Assembly: GCA_964584815.1 (NCBI GenBank)
Contig: CAZPBO010000023.1
Coordinates: 1 to 32,149, forward strand
Reading direction: 5' to 3'
Origin: CAZPBO01 sp964584815
GTDB taxonomy: Bacteria; Planctomycetota; SKW154
DNA: 32,149 nucleotides
Part shown: piece by piece, positions 7,565-15,350 of the stretch
Layout of the letters: every line of letters starts with the position of its first letter
How positions within the stretch are numbered: position 1 is the first letter of the stretch
Position numbers and translations under genes: made by a program
The notes under the pieces: generated by a model
The model's database searches: none
The model's input: only the letters and a program-made list of their open reading frames with translations
What the model was told of the DNA's origin: nothing

Positions 7565-8097
7565 TCTATCTCCTGTTTTAAGGTTTCAGGGTCAGGCAGT
7601 TCGTTGATTGATGCCAATCCAAGAGTTTGCAGGAACTTGCGTGTTGTAGCATAAAGGAGCGCCTTGCCGCGTCCATCCTCTCTACCTGCAATGCGCACAA
7701 GACCTGCTTCGCGCAACTGACGCAGCGCTTCCCCGCACGGTGCCCCTCTTATCGCCTCTATATCGCTGCGCTTTATCGGCTGTTTGTAGGCGATGACGGC
7801 GAGGGTCTCAAGCGCCGCACGCGACAAACCTCTTCGTTTGCGGGACAGCAGGTTCGTTATGTCGCGGTCAAACTCCTCCCGCGTCACAAGACGCCATCCT
7901 CCCGCGACCCGCTCCACCTGCAGTGCCGATGCGCGCTCAGCAAGCATCCCTTGCAGTGTCGCTATTGCCGCCTCCACTTTCTCCTCGCTTGTGCCAAGAA
8001 CATCCGCCAAACGCTTGCTGCTCACAACATCACCTGCCGCGAACAGAAGCGCTTCCACCCGACGCGCAAGATGCAGCGGTCTTATCTCTTGAACCAC
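7561..8097 (-). CDS. scpB: Segregation and condensation protein B (ScpB)
   Basis: ScpB is the winged-helix subunit that, with ScpA and SMC, forms the bacterial condensin needed for chromosome compaction and segregation. The 178-residue product has the family opening (RRVEALLFAAGDVVS), the LLSRKRRGLSRAALETLAVIAYKQP region of the second winged helix, and the typical AIRGAPCGEALRQLREAGLV segment. The start is GTG at 8097: GGAGG lies 7 bases upstream, inside the end of mutL, and the product then begins at the expected place. It overlaps mutL by 16 bases and dxs by 4. No scpA is present in the window, although scpA and scpB are often adjacent in other bacteria. Confidence 0.92.
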   Translation of the reverse strand: MVQEIRPLHLARRVEALLFAAGDVVSSKRLADVLGTSEEKVEAAIATLQGMLAERASALQVERVAGGWRLVTREEFDRDITNLLSRKRRGLSRAALETLAVIAYKQPIKRSDIEAIRGAPCGEALRQLREAGLVRIAGREDGRGKALLYATTRKFLQTLGLASINELPDPETLKQEIE

Positions 8098-9800
8098 CTT
8101 GCCACCTCCTCAAGCGAAAAGAACCGCGCAAGAGGTCTGCCGTGGGGGCAGGTTATGGGGGTTGCGCAGCGTTTCGCCTCACTCAAAAGCCAGCCCACAT
8201 CCCTATCAGAAAGCGCCTCTCCCGCCTTCACCGCCGCCTTGCACGCCACACTCTTCAACGCTATATCCATCTTATCTCCCATCCCTCCACCAACCTCCTC
8301 CAAAAACCCCGCCAGAATCTCCTTGACCGCCCCCTCTATTTCGGCTTCCTCTGACAGTATACTTGGTGCTGCACTCACGACAAGCGCCCGCTCATCTACC
8401 TCTATCACAAACCCCAACTGCTTAAAAAGTGCGCGGTTCTGCTCAAAAACTGTTTCTTCCTCTACGGTCACATTAATTTTGAGTGGAACAAGCAGTTTCT
8501 GGGATGTGAGTTTTCTGCGCGCCACCTCACCGCGTAGGGAGTCATAAATTAAGCGCTCGTGGAGCGCGTGCTGGTCTACCAGGGCAAAACCGTCATCTGT
8601 CTCAACCACGATGAAGGTGTTATGGAGGATGAAGAATTTTCCTGCGGGGACGGTGCGTTCCGCCCGTTGTGGTGTGCTCTGTTTTGGTGGTGAGAGTGTG
8701 AGTTGTTTTTGCGGTGTGGTGGTTGTTGGACGAGATGAGAGGAAATCGGCGATGGCTTGGCGGATGTTCTCTTGCGGAGGAGTGAGGGGAGTGGTGGATG
8801 AGAGATGCTGGGCGGCTGATAAGGCGTTCTCAACGGCGCGGCGAATGGCGGTGTAGACAAAGCCAGGCTTTCTGAAACGCACCTCTTGTTTTGCGGGATG
8901 GACATTGACATCCACCAATTCAGGCGGGACAGAGAGGAACAGGAAAGCGACAGGATTTCTGCCGGAGGGCAGTTTATCAGCGAAGGCATCGCGGAGGGCT
9001 TTTCTTATTGTCTCGTCGCGCACAGGGCGGTTGTTGACGAAGAAGAACTGCATACGGGTGTCGCGGCGGGAGAGGAAAGGTGGGGAGACAAGGATATACG
9101 CAGCGATGCTCTCGTGGCTTGCGCGTCCTTCAAGCAGAACAGATGTTTCCTGTGTGTTGGGGAACAGTTGCTGTGCGCGGATGAGGTGGGAGTCAGCAAC
9201 AGGCACCTTGATGTAGGTTCTTCCATCAAGCAGGAGGGTGAAGGCGGTGTTAGGGTTTGCCAAAGCAATGGAGGTGATGGTGGAGGCGATTTTTGCTGCT
9301 TCGGTTGAGGGCTGACGAAGGAACTTCCGTCGTGCGGGCAGATTGAAGAAGAGTTGCTCCACGGTAACGGTGGTGCCCTTTGGGTGGCTGGATGGCATAA
9401 GTGCAGAGGAGTTACCGCCGCGCACCATTATTGCCCAACCACAAGGCGCACCATCTGTGCGACTCTCCAAACGCAAATACGAGACCCTACCTATAGCGGC
9501 AAGCGCCTCCCCACGGAAACCAAGCGTCCTTATCGCAAGCAGGTCGGTGTCACTTTTTATCTTGCTTGTGGCGTGAGGTGCCACCGCAAGCGGTAGGTCA
9601 TCCTTTTCAATGCCGCAGCCGTCATCTGTGACCCTAACTCGTCGTATACCTCCCTCTGTCGCCTCAACGCGAATGGTGGTGGCACCCGCATCCAGCGAAT
9701 TCTCCACCAGTTCTTTGACGACAGAAGCGGGGCGTTCTATCACCTCACCCGCCGCTATCCTTCTCACCACATCATCCGGTAGCCGCTCTATTTTCGCCAT
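8082..9800 (-). CDS. mutL: DNA mismatch repair protein MutL
   Basis: MutL links MutS mismatch recognition to strand incision. The N-terminal GHKL ATPase shows ELVENSLDAGAT (residues 30-41), DDGCG (59-63), GFRGEAL (94-100) and the VDVNVHPAKQEVRF segment near residue 310. The C-terminal half has the endonuclease signature of nicking MutL proteins: DQHALHERLIYD (409-420), ACKAA and CPHGRP. The last residue of the first motif is Asp where DQHA(X)2E(X)4E has Glu. With 572 residues it is of normal length for the endonuclease type. The ATG follows the uap stop by 14 bases with a poor ribosome-binding site, which suggests coupling. No mutS is present in the window. Confidence 0.95.
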   Translation of the reverse strand: MAKIERLPDDVVRRIAAGEVIERPASVVKELVENSLDAGATTIRVEATEGGIRRVRVTDDGCGIEKDDLPLAVAPHATSKIKSDTDLLAIRTLGFRGEALAAIGRVSYLRLESRTDGAPCGWAIMVRGGNSSALMPSSHPKGTTVTVEQLFFNLPARRKFLRQPSTEAAKIASTITSIALANPNTAFTLLLDGRTYIKVPVADSHLIRAQQLFPNTQETSVLLEGRASHESIAAYILVSPPFLSRRDTRMQFFFVNNRPVRDETIRKALRDAFADKLPSGRNPVAFLFLSVPPELVDVNVHPAKQEVRFRKPGFVYTAIRRAVENALSAAQHLSSTTPLTPPQENIRQAIADFLSSRPTTTTPQKQLTLSPPKQSTPQRAERTVPAGKFFILHNTFIVVETDDGFALVDQHALHERLIYDSLRGEVARRKLTSQKLLVPLKINVTVEEETVFEQNRALFKQLGFVIEVDERALVVSAAPSILSEEAEIEGAVKEILAGFLEEVGGGMGDKMDIALKSVACKAAVKAGEALSDRDVGWLLSEAKRCATPITCPHGRPLARFFSLEEVARWFKR

Positions 9801-9814
9801 CGGTTCAGCCAGAC

Positions 9815-11236
9815 CTAAGGCTCAAGACATATATCGCCTGCAACGGTGACCCCGGGCTTTATCTGGGCACGCAGTTCTTCTGGGTCAAGGGCAAAAAGGG
9901 GGCTTATCTCAATGTTTGCTTTGGGAAGACCGTCGGCGTCGCGGGGAACTTGAACATTGCAGGCGGCGAGCCAATCGGCGAATATAGCCGAAAGACGCCT
10001 CCGTGCACCCTCGGGACTCGCCGGTCCCTCTCTGTCCTTGACAGGGCAGAACTCCTCCTTACGGGATGTTTCAAGCAGCGCCAACTTATCGGTGAACTTC
10101 AACACATCAAATATGAAGCGCTCAAATTTGTAGGCATTGGGCTGTGTGGGAAAGATGCGCTTGCCAGTGCGGTCAATGTAGGGGACGGCTTTTTTGGCGA
10201 TGTGGTATTCAAGACGAACACCCTCCTTCATCAGACGCACCAGGAAGTCCACACGGAATACATGAACGGCAATAGAGCCGGCGCCGAAGGCTAACGCGCC
10301 ACTTGCATCGCGCTTCTCCGCTATCTCTGTAGGCAACTCACTATACTCTATCACATATGGTTTTCCGTCCACCTCAACAAAGACGCCTAACCGCTCATAC
10401 GGCGTCTCCTTCCATATCACCTTTGAGGCGATGTCGGCGTCCCTCTCCTTACAGAGTCCGATGAGAACAGGGTCACAGACCTTAACAGCGGGATTGTCAA
10501 CCTGGAAATAGAAGAGGTATTCAATGTTTGTGCGCTCCAACTCCTCAACCACTCCTTCGCGTTCCAGAGCCTCAAGGATGCCGCCGTGACCGTTGGGGCT
10601 CATAAAGATTTTGTCCTTCCGTTCAAGTATGAGGCGACCTCTGAAGTCAAGGGCGGGGAGTGAAGCCTGTTTGAAGAAACGCACTGAGCCGCGGGCGAGA
10701 CCGAAGTTGCTGTGCTCCTCAAAGAACTTCCGTGTGGCGGCGTCGGTGGCATCCGACACCATGATGAACCACGGCAGAAAGGTGTGGTATCTTGCGCGCA
10801 GAGCGGATATCTTTTCAGCGAAGAATTGGAATATGGTCTTACCCGTGACAGGACCAATAGGAATCGTGCCTTTCGGAACGGTAAGTCCCATACGCGAGCC
10901 TTGTCCTCCCGCGACGGTGACGACCGCGACCTTCCCCGCTTGGAGGAGGCGCTCTCCCTGACGGGCGAGCCGCTCTAAATAGCGTCTTTCGTCAGGTGTT
11001 CGGGGAAGGCGCAGAACGCGAGCGGGACGCACTTCTCCTATGACAGTTTTTCGGGTCGCGGACATCTTCCGAGTCAACTCCCCAAGTAAGCGGAAATCTA
11101 TGCTCGCCACCTGCTCAAGCAGACCACGCCGCTGCTCCTCGGTCAACTCGTCCCACCATTTGAAGATATGCTCCTGCCCGGCTCTGTAAACCCGTGCCAC
11201 ATTTATCCTGTCCCGCTCACTGGCGACCCTTATCAT
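9815..11236 (-). CDS. UDP-sugar pyrophosphorylase, eukaryote-like UAP family (probably UDP-N-acetylglucosamine)
   Basis: The protein (473 aa) belongs to the UAP/UGP fold that makes UDP-sugars from UTP and a sugar 1-phosphate. Key features are the nucleotide loop AGGQGSRMG (residues 109-117) followed by PKGTIPIGP, the substrate region NGHGG, YFQVDNP in the centre, and the late REEFCPVKD-like signature with SPEGARRR. This eukaryote-type enzyme replaces GlmU-type enzymes in only some bacteria. The start chosen is ATG 11236, with AGGAG 8 bases upstream; an upstream GTG at 11260 has no such site. It sits between glyQ (40-base gap) and mutL (14-base gap). The product could feed peptidoglycan or the lipid-linked sugar pathway at the window's start, which is inference. 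Exact sugar specificity is open. Confidence 0.8.
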   Translation of the reverse strand: MIRVASERDRINVARVYRAGQEHIFKWWDELTEEQRRGLLEQVASIDFRLLGELTRKMSATRKTVIGEVRPARVLRLPRTPDERRYLERLARQGERLLQAGKVAVVTVAGGQGSRMGLTVPKGTIPIGPVTGKTIFQFFAEKISALRARYHTFLPWFIMVSDATDAATRKFFEEHSNFGLARGSVRFFKQASLPALDFRGRLILERKDKIFMSPNGHGGILEALEREGVVEELERTNIEYLFYFQVDNPAVKVCDPVLIGLCKERDADIASKVIWKETPYERLGVFVEVDGKPYVIEYSELPTEIAEKRDASGALAFGAGSIAVHVFRVDFLVRLMKEGVRLEYHIAKKAVPYIDRTGKRIFPTQPNAYKFERFIFDVLKFTDKLALLETSRKEEFCPVKDREGPASPEGARRRLSAIFADWLAACNVQVPRDADGLPKANIEISPLFALDPEELRAQIKPGVTVAGDICLEP

Positions 11237-11276
11237 CGCTTTATCTCCTGCCTGTTCCACCCTGATATTTTAACGC

Positions 11277-12167
11277 CTACAACGCTTTATGCAAGGTGGC
11301 GGCTGCGGGGAGGGCGAAGGCTTTGGCGCATTTTTGGGCGAGGCGCCGTATCCGCAGTATGTAGCCTGTGCGTTGCTGGGGACTCACCACCCCCCTTGCG
11401 TCCAACAGATTGAAGATATGGCTGCATTTAAGGAGGCAATCGTAGGCGGGACGCACAAGCGGAGCGGCTTCCTCGCCAATCCTTCTTTCAAGCAAACGCA
11501 CCGCCTCTTTCTCCCATTGCTCAAACTGCGAAAACAGCATCTCGGTGTTCGCCTCTTCAAAGTTGTAAACGCTGTATTCGCGCTCGCTCAATCTGTGAAC
11601 ATCGGCATATTTAACGCCGGGCGCCCACTGCAGGTCAAAGACCGAATCCACCCCCTGCAGAAACATCGCTATCCGCTCAAGTCCATAGGTTATCTCAAGC
11701 GGAATATCTTTAAGAGCGAGTCCGCCCATCTGCTGGAAATATGTGAACTGCGTTATCTCAAGCCCGTCCAGCCAGACTTCCCAGCCGAGTCCTGTAGCAC
11801 CCAGTGTGGGTGATTCCCAATCGTCGTCAACAAAGCGGACATCGTGTTTGGCGGTGTCAATGCCCAACTGGCGCAGCGACTCAAGATATACATCCTGGGA
11901 GTCGGGTGGCGCAGGTTTTATTATCACCTGATACTGATAGTAATGCTGGAGTCGGTAGGGATTTTCGGCGTAGCGACCGTCGGTGGGACGGCGGCACGGT
12001 TCAACATAAGCGCAGCGCCAGTCACCCTCAACAAGCGACCCGAAAAATGTTGCAGGATGGAAGGTTCCCGCACCCTTCTCCATATCGTAGGGTGCAAGTA
12101 TCACACACCCTTTCTCCGCCCAGTAACGGTTCAGTGTTGCTATCACATCCTGAAACAGCACCTTCAC
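11277..12167 (-). CDS. glyQ: Glycyl-tRNA synthetase alpha subunit (GlyQ)
   Basis: GlyQ carries the class II catalytic core of the bacterial alpha2beta2 glycyl-tRNA synthetase. The 296-residue sequence is close to family consensus throughout: FQDVIATLNRYWAEKGC at the start, the GAGTFHPATF and YVEPCRRPTDGRY segments, YQYQVIIKP, GLGWEVWLDGLEITQFTYFQQ and YGLERIAMFLQGV. The first GTG (12167) lies only 2 bases from the AGGGGG that overlaps the tdh stop. A second GTG at 12161 has the better 8-base spacing and would begin MLFQD, matching typical GlyQ starts, so the true start may be 12161. The beta subunit gene glyS, often directly downstream, is replaced here by the UDP-sugar pyrophosphorylase gene. 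Confidence 0.95.
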   Translation of the reverse strand: MKVLFQDVIATLNRYWAEKGCVILAPYDMEKGAGTFHPATFFGSLVEGDWRCAYVEPCRRPTDGRYAENPYRLQHYYQYQVIIKPAPPDSQDVYLESLRQLGIDTAKHDVRFVDDDWESPTLGATGLGWEVWLDGLEITQFTYFQQMGGLALKDIPLEITYGLERIAMFLQGVDSVFDLQWAPGVKYADVHRLSEREYSVYNFEEANTEMLFSQFEQWEKEAVRLLERRIGEEAAPLVRPAYDCLLKCSHIFNLLDARGVVSPQQRTGYILRIRRLAQKCAKAFALPAAATLHKAL

Positions 12168-12173
12168 AACCCC

Positions 12174-13223
12174 CTATGAGGAGAAGGGTTCAAGAATTAT
12201 TTTGCCAACACGCCTGTCAGGCGATTTCGCCTGCTTCATCGCCGTATCTATTTCCTCCATCCTGAAGCGGTGCGTTATTATGGGCTTGGGGTTAAGGCGT
12301 CCCGACTCAAGGAGCGCACGCATCTTAAACCATGTCTTAAACATCAGCCGCCCGTTTATACCCATCACATTGACCCCCTTAAATATGACTCCTTCGGCAA
12401 ACGGCAAACTCACGCTGGCGGCAGGAATGCCGAAGGCGACGAATGTGCCGCCCTTACGCACCACCTCAAATCCCGTGTTTATCGCCTGCTGATTTCCCGT
12501 CATCTCACAGACCACATCCACTCCCACCCCGTGGGTTAAGTCCTTAACAAATGTGACAACATCCTCGTCTTTGTGGATTATGTGATGGACACCGAGTTGC
12601 TGGAGAATGTGGCGGCGGAACTCATGCTTTATGACGCTGACAACGGGGTATGCACCCGCGGCAACCGCCACCGCTGACGCAAACATCCCCGCAGGTCCGC
12701 AACCAAATACACAAACGCTGCGCCCAACAACATCCGCCTCCAGCACCGCATAAACACTGTTGCCAAGCGGCTCCTGAATCGCCGCTATTTCGGGGTCCAT
12801 ATCCGGCGGGTTCTTCCACGCGCACACATCAGGTATCAAGGCGTACTCGGCAAAACATCCATCTGTGTCAACGCCCAGAATTTTTAAGTTGGCGCAGATG
12901 TGTTGCTGGTCGTTGCGGCATTGGTAGCAATACCCACAAGGGATATGCGACTCAGCGGAAACATAGTCCCCAACCTTAAAGCCCCGCACCTCACTACCCA
13001 TCTCCACCACCTCGCCACAGAACTCGTGCCCCACAATCATCGGTGGCTTTATCCGCTGCGATGCCCACTCATCCCAGGCATAAATATGGCTGTCGGAACC
13101 GCAGATTCCCGCAAGGCGCACCTTGACCAGCAAATCGTGCGGTCCAGGGCGGGGCACATCCACATCCACAATCTCAAATCCACGACCGCGCTTTACCTTC
13201 ATTACCGCCTTCATCTTTGCCAT
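12174..13223 (-). CDS. tdh: L-threonine 3-dehydrogenase, zinc-dependent medium-chain type
   Basis: Tdh oxidises L-threonine with NAD+ to 2-amino-3-oxobutyrate. The 349-residue protein is a zinc medium-chain dehydrogenase. Catalytic-zinc residues are Cys41 (GICGSD), His66-Glu67 (VGHE) and Glu151 (QEPLGN). The structural zinc is held by Cys96, 99, 102 and 110, and the NAD site is GCGPAG (174-179). The segments YAWDEWASQRIKPP, GVDTDGCFAEYALIP and PIITHRF are those of threonine dehydrogenases, and resemble the Pyrococcus-type enzyme as I remember it. The start is ATG 13223, with GGAGGAG 5 bases upstream. Its partner kbl is not in the window. It is the first gene of the six-gene run ending with dxs. 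A polyol dehydrogenase is a less likely alternative. Confidence 0.82.
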   Translation of the reverse strand: MAKMKAVMKVKRGRGFEIVDVDVPRPGPHDLLVKVRLAGICGSDSHIYAWDEWASQRIKPPMIVGHEFCGEVVEMGSEVRGFKVGDYVSAESHIPCGYCYQCRNDQQHICANLKILGVDTDGCFAEYALIPDVCAWKNPPDMDPEIAAIQEPLGNSVYAVLEADVVGRSVCVFGCGPAGMFASAVAVAAGAYPVVSVIKHEFRRHILQQLGVHHIIHKDEDVVTFVKDLTHGVGVDVVCEMTGNQQAINTGFEVVRKGGTFVAFGIPAASVSLPFAEGVIFKGVNVMGINGRLMFKTWFKMRALLESGRLNPKPIITHRFRMEEIDTAMKQAKSPDRRVGKIILEPFSS

Positions 13224-13245
13224 AGCATCTCCTCCAACCGCACAA

Positions 13246-13274
13246 ATTCTACCAACCAGAAAAGGACTCTTTAA
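13246..13274 (-). promoter_or_regulatory. Predicted promoter of the tdh-to-dxs run
   Basis: Reading the minus strand, TAGAAT (13251-13246, five of six matches) lies 17 bases after a weak -35 TTAAAG (13274-13269). Transcription would start near 13239, leaving a short leader before GGAGGAG and the ATG at 13223. Its -35 overlaps that of the divergent cyclase promoter. Confidence 0.45.
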
Positions 13275-13299
13275 GACAAATCGCCTCATCGGTTACAAT
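13271..13299 (+). promoter_or_regulatory. Predicted promoter of the adenylate cyclase gene
   Basis: TACAAT (13294-13299, five of six matches) lies 17 bases after TTAAGA (13271-13276, four of six). The start site would be near 13306, just before the ribosome-binding site AAGGAG and the ATG at 13320. Confidence 0.5.
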
Positions 13300-13319
13300 T
13301 GAGGGGGAAGGAGTCTGTT

Positions 13320-15350
13320 ATGAGACGGCGAGTGCCGCCTTTTGCAATGCTTGCAATATATGCATTGACGACAGGGCTGCTTCTTGTGCTTTTTGGTTTT
13401 GGGGTCTTTGAGCGGTTTGACCTACTCCTTTTTGACTCAAACTACAGTCTGCGCGCGGGCTGGCAGCCCTCACGGCGAGTGGTAATAGTGGGCTATGACG
13501 ACGCGACAAACCTCTGGGTCAGCCGCAACAACCTTGCTTTGAGGGATGTGATAGCAGATGTGGTATCACTGGCGGCTAATGCAGAGGCGGGTTGTGTGGC
13601 TGTGGACTATGCCTTTACGCGAACCACAAAGCACGATGATAAACTGGCAAAAGCGCTCCTTTTGTGCCGACGGTTGGTGCTGGTCTGCGCCAAGGGAGAA
13701 GCCCGAGTAGGAAAGAGTCGCTTTGAGGTCTTTGTTGACCCCACCCCCGCAATCGCGGAGGTTCTGGAGTATGAGGATGTCTGGGCAGGTGTGGCGAATG
13801 TGGAGCCAGATGGGGACGGTGTTCTGCGCCGGCTTGATATGGCGTGGCTTGGAAGACCTGTTGTGGGCAACAAAATAAGAGATGAGGAGTGGCGTCTGTC
13901 GTTTGCAGCAGCGACTCTTGCCGCGACACTGAACGCGCAGAAAGTTGAAGTGGGCTCAAAGGAAGTGGTCATACACACAAAAACAGGAAAGTTTGCCATC
14001 CCGCGCAGGTGTATGGTTGATTTCTGCGGTCCGCCTGGCAGCGTTGAGCGGATAAGCATGGCGGAGTTTCTGACGGAGAAGAAGACGAAAGGTTTGAAAG
14101 ACGCGGTGGTCTTTGTGGGCGATGTGCGCCTTGTGGGTGGGGATGTATACAGAACACCCGCATCGTGCAAAGAGGCACCGTGGATGGCGGGGGTTGAATT
14201 TCAGGCAAACGCCTTCGCCACATTACTTGAGAAGCGCTGGTTCAGAACACCTCCGCTCTGGCTGCAATGGCTCCTCTTTTTCGTTGTCGCAGGAGTCTGT
14301 TTGCCCGTTTTCTATGTAGGCAGGAGGAGACGGTTGTGGGCGGTGGGATTCTGGGTTGTGGGGCTTGTAGCACTGCTCTGGTTTGCCCAGTATATTGCTT
14401 TCCTGCATCAGGTCTTTTTGTCGGTGACGGGGTGCATGTTTGCCGTTCTGATAGAGGCAACAGGCGGGCTGTCGTGGCGTCTGGCTTTTCTGTGGCGCAG
14501 GGAGCGGCAGATTGTTTCCCTTTTCGGACGCTATGTCTCCCAGAAGGTGGTGCAGCGAATGGTTGATGGTGAGGTGGAGGTGGACCTGTCGGGACACACA
14601 AAAGAGATTTCTGTGCTGTTTGCCGACATCCGTGACTTCACCCCGCTTTGTGAGAAACTGACCGCTTATGAGACAGGGCGCATCCTTAACCAGTTCTTCT
14701 CGCGAATGATAGAGGTGGTGTTCCGTTATGATGGGACATTGGATAAATTGATGGGCGATTGTGTGATGACATTTTTCAACGACCCGGATGAGCAACCCGA
14801 CCACGCGGAGCGCGCCTGCCGCGTCGCCTTGGAGATGGTGAGGGCATTGGATGGAGTTGATATAGGGGGACGAGCACTGCAGGTGGGTGTGGGGATAAAC
14901 ACGGGGAGCGCGGTTGTGGGCAATCTCGGCGCGCCGCAGTTCTACGACTATACTGCCGTGGGCGACACTGTCAACCTCGCCAACCGCCTACAGGGTCTCA
15001 CCCGCGAGTTCGGTGTGGACATAATAGTGGGTGAGGCGACCTACAAAGCGGCACGGGAACAATTCCTCTTCCGCTGCTTGGGCGTAACATCCGTGAAAGG
15101 GCGGCAGGAAGCGATAAGAATATATCAGTTATTAGCGCATATAGAGGATGCAGATGAGGCTCTCCGCAACCTTGTTGCCGACTACGAAAAAGCGCTTTCG
15201 GCTTTCCAGAATGGACAAATAAAGGATGCACTTTACGCCTTTGAGGCGTTATCCCGCCGTTTTCCTGACGACACACCAACCCGCATTATGCTCCAGCGCT
15301 GCCGCAACCTCGCAACCCCCGCACCAGGTGCACCACCGCTTGAAGACTAA
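13320..15350 (+). CDS. CHASE2-domain membrane adenylate cyclase (class III)
   Basis: This predicted sensor (676 aa) would make cyclic AMP in response to a signal outside the membrane. One N-terminal membrane helix (about residues 9-30) precedes a CHASE2-type extracytoplasmic domain (about 33-310) with FDLLLFDSNYSLR and VVIVGYDD. Three helices (about 314-400) lead to the cyclase domain. There, metal-binding Asp residues lie in FADIRDF and KLMGD (Lys then Asp, near 474), followed by YTAVGDTVNLANRLQ (near 543). The Thr aligned with the usual purine-selecting Asp marks subclass IIIb, known for bicarbonate-responsive members. A TPR-like tail (about 610-676) ends the protein. AAGGAG lies 7 bases before the ATG; an earlier TTG is unlikely. 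The gene ends directly against the convergent lipoprotein gene. Confidence 0.88.
   Translation: MRRRVPPFAMLAIYALTTGLLLVLFGFGVFERFDLLLFDSNYSLRAGWQPSRRVVIVGYDDATNLWVSRNNLALRDVIADVVSLAANAEAGCVAVDYAFTRTTKHDDKLAKALLLCRRLVLVCAKGEARVGKSRFEVFVDPTPAIAEVLEYEDVWAGVANVEPDGDGVLRRLDMAWLGRPVVGNKIRDEEWRLSFAAATLAATLNAQKVEVGSKEVVIHTKTGKFAIPRRCMVDFCGPPGSVERISMAEFLTEKKTKGLKDAVVFVGDVRLVGGDVYRTPASCKEAPWMAGVEFQANAFATLLEKRWFRTPPLWLQWLLFFVVAGVCLPVFYVGRRRRLWAVGFWVVGLVALLWFAQYIAFLHQVFLSVTGCMFAVLIEATGGLSWRLAFLWRRERQIVSLFGRYVSQKVVQRMVDGEVEVDLSGHTKEISVLFADIRDFTPLCEKLTAYETGRILNQFFSRMIEVVFRYDGTLDKLMGDCVMTFFNDPDEQPDHAERACRVALEMVRALDGVDIGGRALQVGVGINTGSAVVGNLGAPQFYDYTAVGDTVNLANRLQGLTREFGVDIIVGEATYKAAREQFLFRCLGVTSVKGRQEAIRIYQLLAHIEDADEALRNLVADYEKALSAFQNGQIKDALYAFEALSRRFPDDTPTRIMLQRCRNLATPAPGAPPLED

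Noticed and set aside
7627..8547. Long open frame (306 codons) on the plus strand opposite scpB and mutL
   Set aside because: It is antisense to two conserved, clearly recognised genes. Its translation is low-complexity (Ser, Arg, Pro) with no family features.
15319..15329. Small hairpin GCACC-A-GGTGC at the end of the cyclase gene
   Set aside because: A one-base loop and 5-base stem inside coding sequence, with no T-run; not a credible terminator.
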